From: Candidatus Ribeiella danica
GTDB lineage: Bacteria; Chloroflexota; Chloroflexia; Chloroflexales; Roseiflexaceae
NCBI GenBank assembly: GCA_016717335.1
Contig: JADKFS010000001.1
Span: 1,860,001 to 1,924,000, forward strand
Direction: 5' to 3'
DNA: 64,000 nucleotides
Shown: positions 57,572 through 64,000 of the stretch, in pieces
How positions within the stretch are numbered: the first letter of the stretch is position 1
How the letters are laid out: each line of letters opens with the position of its first letter
Program-made: the position numbers and the translations under genes
The notes under the pieces: model-generated
The model's database searches: none
Told to the model about the DNA's origin: nothing
What the model saw: only the letters and a program-made list of their open reading frames with translations

Positions 57572-57646
57572 GCCCTGTGCGCTGAAAAACCAGAGCAATC
57601 CAGATTTGCGCATGACCTCTTTTCGTAGCAGTGCGCGCTGGTGTGT

Positions 57647-58828
57647 ATGCGAGTGCTTCACGTCGTCGAAGCGACTATCGCCGGGGTACGAACCCATGTC
57701 CAAATACTCGTAACTGGCCTGGACCGACGGCGTTTCCAGCCCGTTGTCGCGTGCCCGCCGCACCGCGAGCGCTCCTTTGGCGATCAGCAGTTCGTCAGCT
57801 ATCTCGCAGGCGCCGACATCCCTGTGGTGCCCATCGCGATGCGCCGCTCGATCAGCCCGGCGGCCGATATCGCGGCGCTGCGCCGGCTGGTCGGCCTGCT
57901 GCGGCGCGAGCGCTTCGACATCATTCACCTGCATAGCTCCAAGGCCGGCTTCCTCGGCCGGCTGGCGGCGCGCATCGCCGGCGACGCGCCGACCGTGTAC
58001 AGCCCGCACGGGTTCGCGTTCCTCGGCCGCCACGGGCGCGGCCAGCGCATGCTGTACCTCACGCTGGAGCGGCTCGCCGGCCGCCTGGGCGATCGACTGG
58101 TGGCGGTCTCGCCCGGCGAGCGGGCGATCGCCATCCGCGAGCGGATCGCCAGCCCCGAACGCGTGGTCTGCATCGAGAACGGCATCCCGCCGGCCATGCT
58201 GCCCGCCGCCTACGACCGGCTGGCCCAGCGCGCGGCGCTGGGCCAGCCGGGTGATGCCCCGCTGATCGGAACCGTCGCCCGGCTGACCGCCCAGAAGAAC
58301 CCGCGCCTGTTCCTCGACGCGGCGGCGCTGCTCCTGCGCGACCTGCCTGGCGCGCGATTCGTCTGGTGTGGTGGTGGCGATCTGGCCGAGGCCGCCCGGC
58401 GCTACGCGGCGGAGCTTGGCGTCGCCGAGGCATGCCGCTTCCTCGGGCACCGCGACGACACCCCGCAGATCATCGCCGCGCTGGACATGTTCTGGCTGAC
58501 GTCCGACTACGAGGGCCTGCCGCTGGCGCCGCTCGAGGCCATGTCGCTGGGCGTGCCGGTCGTCGCGACCGACGTCGTCGGCACGCGCGACCTGCTCCGC
58601 GGCGTGGCGGGGCTGCTGGTGCCGCCCGGCGATGCCGGCGCCCTGGCGTCGGCCGCGCGCGGCCTGGCCCGCTCGGACGAGCGGCGCGCCAGGCTCGGGC
58701 AGGCCGGCCGCACCTCCTACCTGGAACATGGAACCGCCAATCGCATGATTGACGCGGTCGAGCGCCTGTACGAAGACCTTGCGGCCACACACGATCGCCG
58801 TGTGCCGGTCGCTTCCGCCGTCGCCTGA
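57647..58828 (+). CDS. GT4 family glycosyltransferase (EpsD/CapM-like)
   Basis: Retaining GT-B glycosyltransferase, 393 residues. VLHVVEATIAGVRTHVQILV, DIIHLHSSKAGFLGRLAARI, YSPHGFAFLG, IGTVARLTAQKNPRLFLDAA and the donor motif WLTSDYEGLPLAPLEAMSLGVPVVAT are typical of capsule and exopolysaccharide second-sugar transferases acting on a lipid-linked first sugar. It is next to the polyprenyl-phosphate sugar transferase gene, whose product it may extend. The ATG at 57647 was chosen over the GTG at 57641; no clear ribosome site is visible. A promoter lies upstream, so this begins a new transcript. Confidence 0.9.
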   Translation: MRVLHVVEATIAGVRTHVQILVTGLDRRRFQPVVACPPHRERSFGDQQFVSYLAGADIPVVPIAMRRSISPAADIAALRRLVGLLRRERFDIIHLHSSKAGFLGRLAARIAGDAPTVYSPHGFAFLGRHGRGQRMLYLTLERLAGRLGDRLVAVSPGERAIAIRERIASPERVVCIENGIPPAMLPAAYDRLAQRAALGQPGDAPLIGTVARLTAQKNPRLFLDAAALLLRDLPGARFVWCGGGDLAEAARRYAAELGVAEACRFLGHRDDTPQIIAALDMFWLTSDYEGLPLAPLEAMSLGVPVVATDVVGTRDLLRGVAGLLVPPGDAGALASAARGLARSDERRARLGQAGRTSYLEHGTANRMIDAVERLYEDLAATHDRRVPVASAVA

Positions 58829-58850
58829 CGCGGATGCGCCAGCCCTACGG

Positions 58851-58883
58851 TTGCCGCCGTCGACGCCGTCGCAACCATAGGCG
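58851..58883 (+). terminator. Hairpin after the GT4 gene
   Basis: CCTACGGTTGC and GCAACCATAGG pair with two mismatched positions around a GC-rich loop, 20-30 bases after the stop. No T tract; weak candidate. The rest of 58829-59012 holds no gene. Confidence 0.35.
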
Positions 58884-59012
58884 CTCAAACCTCGACCCGC
58901 AGCAGGATCGCTGCACGCCCTCACCTGCCGGATGGCGTTCACCGCGCGTGAAGCCGCCAGCGGCACGGATCGAGCGCACGCGGCGAGTATGTCGGAGAGG
59001 TGAAGCTGACCT

Positions 59013-60428
59013 ATGAAACCACGAACGACAACCAATCTGGATGTCCTGGTGATGATCGGCAGCATCCTGATCACCGAAGGGCTGCTCGTCCTGGCGATGG
59101 TCGTGCGGCAGCGCCTGCCGCTCGGCCGCCCGCTGGAGCCGGGGAACGACCTGGTGCCGATCTCGCTGTACCTGCTCGTCGGCGTGATCTGGTTCACGAT
59201 GCAGATGATCTTCTCGACGCCGCGGCTGGTGCGGAACGGGCAGCTGATCGAGGGGCTCTGGCGGCTGGTCACGGCCGTCGGGCTGGCCTCGCTCACGTTC
59301 GCCGGCGCGCTGTTCCTCTCGTTTCGCGAGATCTCGCGGCTCTACTTCATCTACTTCGTGCTGATGGACCTGGTGGCGCTGGTGCTGTTCTACGGCGTGA
59401 TGCGGCTGTTGGTCCGGCGGCAGGGCGGGCGGTCCGAGGCGCACCGGGTGCTGATCGCCGGCGCCGGGCGCAACGGCCTGCGGCTGGCGCATGGCCTGAT
59501 GGCCCAGTGGAACGGCGCCGGCCCGGTGGTCGGGTTCGTCGACCTCGACCCGAGCCTGGTCGGCAGCGACGCCGAGGGCTGGCCGATCCTGGGCACGCTG
59601 GACGACGCCACGGCGATCATCGAGCGACATGCGATCGACGAGATCATCATCGCGCTGCCGCTGGAGGCCCACCCCGCGACAGTCCAGCTGGTGCGGCAGC
59701 TGCAGGCGGCGCCGGTCCATATCCGGCTGGTCCCCGATTTCCTGGACTTCGCGGTGATGGGCGCCAGCGTGAACTACCTCGAGGGCCTGCCGGTGGTCGG
59801 GCTGCGGGTGCCGGCGATCAGCGACGAGGCGCGGATCGCCAAGCGGCTGTTCGACATGGCGGTCAGCGCGATCCTGCTGGTCGTGCTGGCGCCGGTGATG
59901 GGCGTGATCGCCCTGCTGATCCGCCGCGACACACCTGGGCCGGCGATCTACCACGCCGAGCGGCTGGGCGAGAACGGCCGGCTGTTCCAGATGTATAAGT
60001 TCCGCACGATGGTGCAGGATGCCGACCAGCGCTGGGGCGAGGTGGTGATGCGCGAGCCCGACGGCAAGCTGCGCTTCAAGCAGCCCGGCGACCCGCGGAT
60101 CACGCCGGTCGGGCACTGGCTGCGCCGCACCAGTCTGGACGAGCTGCCGCAGCTGCTCAACGTGCTGAAGGGCGATATGAGCCTGGTCGGGCCGCGCCCC
60201 GAGCTGCCACTGGTGGTGCGCGAGGAGTACGAGCCGTGGCAGTGGAGCCGGTTCACCGTGCCGCAGGGCATGACCGGCTGGTGGCAGATCCACCGCCGCG
60301 GCTACGAGCACCAGCACCTCTGCACCGCCGACGACCTGTACTACATTCAGAACTACTCGCTGCTGCTCGACATCCGCATCCTGGCTCGGACGGTGCTGAT
60401 CGTGCTTAGCGGGCAGGGGGCCTACTAG
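59013..60428 (+). CDS. Polyprenyl-phosphate sugar phosphotransferase (WbaP/WcaJ type)
   Basis: Starts glycan synthesis by moving a sugar-1-phosphate to undecaprenyl phosphate. The 471 residues begin with four membrane helices (12-150), then a CoA-binding-like nucleotide domain (VLIAGAGRNGLRLAHGLM, VVGFVDLDP) and the catalytic C-terminal sugar-transferase domain from about 285: KRLFDMAVSAILLVVLAPVM, MYKFRTMVQDAD, KLRFKQPGDPRITPVGHWLRR, SLDELPQLLNVLKGDMSLVG and PRPELP. All conserved charged residues are seen. GGAGAGG lies 14 bases before the ATG. One base separates it from the DUF2142-like gene. Confidence 0.94.
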   Translation: MKPRTTTNLDVLVMIGSILITEGLLVLAMVVRQRLPLGRPLEPGNDLVPISLYLLVGVIWFTMQMIFSTPRLVRNGQLIEGLWRLVTAVGLASLTFAGALFLSFREISRLYFIYFVLMDLVALVLFYGVMRLLVRRQGGRSEAHRVLIAGAGRNGLRLAHGLMAQWNGAGPVVGFVDLDPSLVGSDAEGWPILGTLDDATAIIERHAIDEIIIALPLEAHPATVQLVRQLQAAPVHIRLVPDFLDFAVMGASVNYLEGLPVVGLRVPAISDEARIAKRLFDMAVSAILLVVLAPVMGVIALLIRRDTPGPAIYHAERLGENGRLFQMYKFRTMVQDADQRWGEVVMREPDGKLRFKQPGDPRITPVGHWLRRTSLDELPQLLNVLKGDMSLVGPRPELPLVVREEYEPWQWSRFTVPQGMTGWWQIHRRGYEHQHLCTADDLYYIQNYSLLLDIRILARTVLIVLSGQGAY

Positions 60429-60429
60429 T

Positions 60430-62436
60430 ATGGCGCGGCCGACATCGCTGCCGCGCCCGAGGCTGCCTGACGCCGCGCCGGCCACGCCGCTGGTCGAGCG
60501 GGCCGCCGCGCGACCGGACGCCGGGCGCGTGCGGCTGGCGCTGGTGCTGCTGATCGCGCTGTGCCAGGGCGCGATCTACCTGTGCCTGCTGCCGCCCTGG
60601 CAGCACTACGACGAGCCGACCCACTTCGAGTACGCCTGGCTGATCGCCAACCGGCCCGGCCTGCCGCAGCCCGGCGACGAGGACCGCGCCATGCGGCGCG
60701 AGCTGGCGACCACGATGCTGGAGCACCGCTTCTACTGGAACCTGCCCAAGCCGAACCTACAGGCCAAAGCGGCGGGCATCAACGTCGGCATCTCCGAGCT
60801 GGGCCACCCGCCGGCCTACTACCTGCTGGTGAGCCTGCCGCTGCGCGCGGCGCGGCAGCTGGATCTGGTCAGCCAGCTGTACCTGGCGCGCTCGGTCTCG
60901 CTGATCCTGTTTCTCATGACGATCGCGATCGCGGCCGGCCTGGTGGCCGACCTGACGCCGCCGGGCCACGATCTGCGCTGGGCGGCGCCGCTGGCGATGG
61001 CGCTCATCCCACCGTTCGTCGACCTGATGACAGCCGTCAACAACGACGTCGGTGCGGTCGCGGTGCTCTCGCTGTTCCTGTGGGGCGCCGTGCGCACGAT
61101 CCGCGCCGGCCTGACCTGGCGCCGGGCCGCCTGGATCGTCGGCGCCGCGCTGCTGGCGGCGCTCACCAAGAATACCGCCGCGATCGCGCTCCCGCTGGCG
61201 CTGCTGGTCATCCTGATCGCGTTCTGGCTGCGGCGCAGGTGGCGCTGGCGCTGGCTGGCCCTCACCACGGCCACCGCCGTCGGCGCGGCGCTCGCGCTCA
61301 CCTTCGGCTGGGGCGACGCGGCCTACTGGTACCGCGGCGTGAGCGACAGCGCCCAGGCGAGCGCGACACGCATCGAGACCGCGGCGGCGCCGCTCGGCAG
61401 CCGCGCGCTGCTGCTGGAGGCGCCGGCCGGCGGCCGCACGCGCATGCTGATCAACCCGATCGTCCGCACGCGCGCCCCGCGGCTGGCCGGGCACACGGTG
61501 ACGGCCGGCGGCTGGCTGTGGGCCGACCGGCCGGCTGTCGTCGCCACGATCGGGCTGGAGTACACCGCGGCCCAGGTGGCCGGCATGACCAAGCTCACCC
61601 AGCCGATCAGCGCGACGACTACGCCGACGTTCGTGGCGTGGACCCTGGCCGTGCCGGAGCAGGCCGGCGTGCTGCACTATATCGTCACCGCGCGCGCGCC
61701 GGCCGGCGCGCCTGGCCCGGCGCGCCTGTTCCTCGACGGCGCACTGCTGGTCGACGGCGCGTTCCCGGCCGGCCAGCCGCCGACCTTCGGCGACGCCGCG
61801 GCCCAGAGCGGAACCTGGGCCGGCCGCCCGTTCGCCAACCTGGTGCGCAACCCCTCGGCCGAGGACGGCTGGCCGCGCCTGCGCCACTGGCTCGACCAGG
61901 CGCTGGAGCAGTACATCCACCGCTCGCCGTCGCAATCGCTCGCCGCGCTGCTCGACACCGAGCGGCTCGGCGCGCTCGCCATCCCGATCCTGGTCCAGCC
62001 GGCGATCGACAGCTTCGTCGAATCGTTCGCGTGGAACAACGTCCGGCTGAACCAGCCGATCGTCCGCTACATCGCCCGCGGCGTGGCGCTGCTCGCGCTG
62101 CTCGGCTGCCTGGCCTGGCTGCTCAGGCGCCGCGAGCGCGACCCATCCCAGCGCCCGGCGATCGTCTTCCTGGCGCTGGTGGGGCTGCTGGTGTGGGCGA
62201 ACACGATCCTGCGCCCGCTGCCGCTGCTCGACGACCTGTACATCGTGCCGGCAGCGCGCTACACCTTTCCCGCGATCATCGCCACCACCCTCGCGGTGGT
62301 GGGCGGCGTCCGAGCGCTCGCGCCCGCGAGGCTGCGCCGCGCCAGCCTGCTCGGCCTGGTGGCCGGCCTGATCTGGTTGAACGCGATCTCGATCCAGACG
62401 ATCTGGTCATTCTATGCGTCGTTGCCGACGAGCTGA
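60430..62436 (+). CDS. Multi-pass membrane protein, DUF2142-like GT-C glycosyltransferase candidate
   Basis: 668 residues with about ten membrane helices (from residue 35, ALVLLIALCQGAIYLCLL) and a large extracytoplasmic loop (about 300-480) rich in beta strands. The first loop carries PPWQHYDEPTHFEYAWLI, where the D-E pair resembles the metal/donor-site acidic motif of GT-C enzymes and is typical of DUF2142 proteins. Such enzymes use lipid-linked sugars in the outer leaflet. GGGGG lies about 10 bases before the ATG, which starts one base after the previous stop, so it is probably co-translated with the initiating sugar transferase. Confidence 0.75.
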   Translation: MARPTSLPRPRLPDAAPATPLVERAAARPDAGRVRLALVLLIALCQGAIYLCLLPPWQHYDEPTHFEYAWLIANRPGLPQPGDEDRAMRRELATTMLEHRFYWNLPKPNLQAKAAGINVGISELGHPPAYYLLVSLPLRAARQLDLVSQLYLARSVSLILFLMTIAIAAGLVADLTPPGHDLRWAAPLAMALIPPFVDLMTAVNNDVGAVAVLSLFLWGAVRTIRAGLTWRRAAWIVGAALLAALTKNTAAIALPLALLVILIAFWLRRRWRWRWLALTTATAVGAALALTFGWGDAAYWYRGVSDSAQASATRIETAAAPLGSRALLLEAPAGGRTRMLINPIVRTRAPRLAGHTVTAGGWLWADRPAVVATIGLEYTAAQVAGMTKLTQPISATTTPTFVAWTLAVPEQAGVLHYIVTARAPAGAPGPARLFLDGALLVDGAFPAGQPPTFGDAAAQSGTWAGRPFANLVRNPSAEDGWPRLRHWLDQALEQYIHRSPSQSLAALLDTERLGALAIPILVQPAIDSFVESFAWNNVRLNQPIVRYIARGVALLALLGCLAWLLRRRERDPSQRPAIVFLALVGLLVWANTILRPLPLLDDLYIVPAARYTFPAIIATTLAVVGGVRALAPARLRRASLLGLVAGLIWLNAISIQTIWSFYASLPTS

Positions 62437-62690
62437 TTCGCCCTTCTCCCGACCATCATAGGAACGGGAACAGGCGCTCTGGGAGAGATGTTTCGTTTAT
62501 AGCTCAGCGATGGGCCCGATCACCCTACCCCCGGTACCCGCCAACAATCCCGGCGCTGCCGTAGCGAGGCGAAAGGGGGGCGGGGGCCTGCGGTACACCG
62601 GGACGCGCTTCCGCAACAAACCTACCCCAAAGGAAGGAGCGGGGGGGCCGCCAAAACGTCCACCGTGTCAGCCTATACGTGAGAGAAACC

Positions 62691-64000
62691 ATGCTATCAA
62701 CACTGCTCCAGCGCAACCGCAATCCCCTGGTAGGCTTCCTGCTCGTCCTGGTCGTTCTCCTGGGCGCGTCGGCCGCGCCGCATGCGCCGGCGCACGCAAG
62801 CGACGAGCATCCCGCGACCGCCGCGACCAGCGCGGCCGCCGCAGCTGCGACGGGCGACGGCGCGACGACGGTGTACATGCCGCTCGTCGCGAACAACTAC
62901 CCCTGGCAGTCGCCGCTGGGCGTGCAGGCCGACCCGCGCATCACCGGCGGGCTGATCCTGACCCGCACGGTCGACCTCAACGTCGGCTGGGCGCGCGTGG
63001 CCCCGATCTCGTGGCGCTTGCTGCAGCCCACCGAGGGCGGCCCGATCAACTGGGGCAGGCTGGCCGGCTTCGAGAAAGAGGCGCGCAAGCTCAAGGAGTA
63101 CGGCATCAAGCCCGAGGTCGTCGTGTTCGACTCGCCGCACTGGGCGACGATCAACATCCCCTACCCGACCTCGTGCGGCGCCATCCGGGCGGATAAGCTC
63201 GGCGCGTTCGCCGCGTTCATGAGCGCGCTGGCGACTCGCTACGGCGCGCCCGAGTTCAACGTGCACCACTGGGAGCTGGGCAACGAGATCGACGTCGACC
63301 CGCGCCTGGTGCCGCCGGACAACGGCTACGGCTGCTGGGGCGATATCAAAGACCCCTACTACGGCGGGCGCACCTACGGCGAGATGCTCAAGGCGGTCGT
63401 CCCGACGATCCGCGCGGCCGACCCGCTCGCCCAGATCTGGATCGGCGGGCTGCTGCTCGATAACCCGAACACGACCGAGCCGAACCGTGGCCGGCCCGAG
63501 CTGTTTCTGCAGGGCATTCTCGCCGCCGGCGCCGCGCCATACTTCGACATCGTGCCGTATCACGCCTACTCGCACTACGCGCACGCCGTCGTCGACGCCG
63601 ACCTGGGGCTGGGCGGGCCGTGGGACAGCTGGGGCGGCCTGGCGGCCGGCAAGGCGCGCTTCCTCCGAAACATCATGCAGCAGTACAACGTGGACAAGCC
63701 GCTGTTTCTGAACGAGACGGCGCTGCTGGCGACCGACCTCACGCCCTGCGGAACCGCCTGCCCGCCGCCCGACGCGGCCTTCTACGAGATGCAGGCGATG
63801 TACCTGGTCCGCGCGTTCACCAGGGCCTTCTCCGAGCATGTCCAGGCGATCACCTGGTTCACGATCAATGGCCCCGGCTGGCGCTACAGCGGCCTGACCG
63901 ACGCGAACTACAACCCCACGCCGGCCTACCGCGCGTTCCAGGTCTTCAGCTCCCAGATCACCGGCGCGATTGGCTCGCCCACGCCGATCGACTACGGCAA
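62691..64000 (+). CDS. Secreted clan-A glycoside hydrolase (partial, runs off window)
   Basis: Exported polysaccharide-degrading or -trimming enzyme. A signal peptide (RNPLVGFLLVLVVLLGASAA, about residues 11-30) is followed by an A/T-rich linker and a TIM-barrel domain with the acid/base Glu at about residue 199 in HHWELGNEID and the likely nucleophile Glu at about 342 in PLFLNETALL. The N-E and x-E spacing matches clan GH-A enzymes such as GH39 or GH5. GAGAG precedes the ATG. 436 codons are visible and the frame is open at base 64000. It could trim or release the glycan made by this locus (inference). Region 62437-62690 shows no gene. Confidence 0.82.
   Translation, partial: MLSTLLQRNRNPLVGFLLVLVVLLGASAAPHAPAHASDEHPATAATSAAAAAATGDGATTVYMPLVANNYPWQSPLGVQADPRITGGLILTRTVDLNVGWARVAPISWRLLQPTEGGPINWGRLAGFEKEARKLKEYGIKPEVVVFDSPHWATINIPYPTSCGAIRADKLGAFAAFMSALATRYGAPEFNVHHWELGNEIDVDPRLVPPDNGYGCWGDIKDPYYGGRTYGEMLKAVVPTIRAADPLAQIWIGGLLLDNPNTTEPNRGRPELFLQGILAAGAAPYFDIVPYHAYSHYAHAVVDADLGLGGPWDSWGGLAAGKARFLRNIMQQYNVDKPLFLNETALLATDLTPCGTACPPPDAAFYEMQAMYLVRAFTRAFSEHVQAITWFTINGPGWRYSGLTDANYNPTPAYRAFQVFSSQITGAIGSPTPIDYG

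Noticed and set aside
60561..62564. 667-codon plus-strand ORF overlapping the DUF2142-like gene
   Set aside because: Alternative frame rich in Arg, Ala, Gly and Pro with no membrane pattern; the other frame has clear helices and the YDEPTH motif.
62510..63196. Plus-strand ORF overlapping the glycoside hydrolase start
   Set aside because: Out of frame with the hydrolase, which has a signal peptide, a ribosome site and both catalytic Glu motifs.
39237..64000. Complete integrative element at tRNA-Ser
   Set aside because: No integrase, transposase or second copy of the tRNA 3' end is seen in the window; only repeats suggest past events.

Overview
The window is GC-rich, densely coded bacterial DNA. 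Gene content and repeats suggest a filamentous member of the Chloroflexota (class Chloroflexia, Roseiflexus/Kouleothrix-like). This placement is inferred from the Tad locus with CpaE fused to a receiver domain, the deoC-aldehyde dehydrogenase pair, the sulfate adenylyltransferase-APS kinase fusion and the abundant 7-8 base tandem repeats; no rRNA is present to confirm it.

Layout. 1-12.4 kb (minus strand): a Tad/Flp-type pilus or secretion locus (tadC partial, tadB, tadA/cpaF, cpaE split by a frameshift, cpaB), a secreted Kelch protein, a von Willebrand-A TadG-like protein and two TadE-like pseudopilins, one with a PASTA-like tail. 12.5-18.5 kb: topA, comEA, pyruvate kinase, tatA and a small unknown. 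18.7-22.1 kb: an exported repeat protein, a small membrane protein and a lipoprotein metallopeptidase. 22.1-29.6 kb: a same-strand run of PTPS (tandem duplicate), folE, an SDR, a Rieske protein, deoC, a double aldehyde dehydrogenase and a nitroreductase; every junction holds a different short-period repeat element. 29.6-33.3 kb (minus): hybrid histidine kinase and class I terpene synthase. 33.4-38.7 kb: a structured leader before a Dabb protein, a nucleotidyltransferase-like protein, glcD, a frameshifted TPR gene, glcE and a small protein. 38.8-39.3 kb: tRNA-Trp, tRNA-Ser(TGA), tRNA-Ser(GCT), followed by about 0.8 kb of GC-rich repeats. 40-64 kb (plus): a large surface-polysaccharide locus.

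How the genes work together. The polysaccharide locus appears to make a sulfated, methylated, fucose-containing exopolysaccharide or O-antigen. The Sat-CysC fusion makes the sulfate donor PAPS; two sulfotransferase domains can use it; Wzm/Wzt export the glycan; a GDP-fucose synthase-like and a second epimerase supply sugars; a polyprenyl-phosphate sugar transferase starts the chain; and at least six glycosyltransferase domains extend it. A DUF2142-type membrane protein and a secreted glycoside hydrolase close the window. FolE, PTPS and SDR form a plausible tetrahydrobiopterin-type route.

The most unusual feature is a family of tandem repeats with a 7 or 8 base period. The unit sequence differs from site to site but the architecture recurs: many copies have one arm, a short spacer, then a reverse-complementary arm, ending just before the next gene's ribosome binding site. 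Related repeats lie in frame inside topA and a glycosyltransferase gene and form the tail of a lipoprotein gene. Two genes (cpaE and a TPR protein) carry single frameshifts that may be real or may be sequencing errors.
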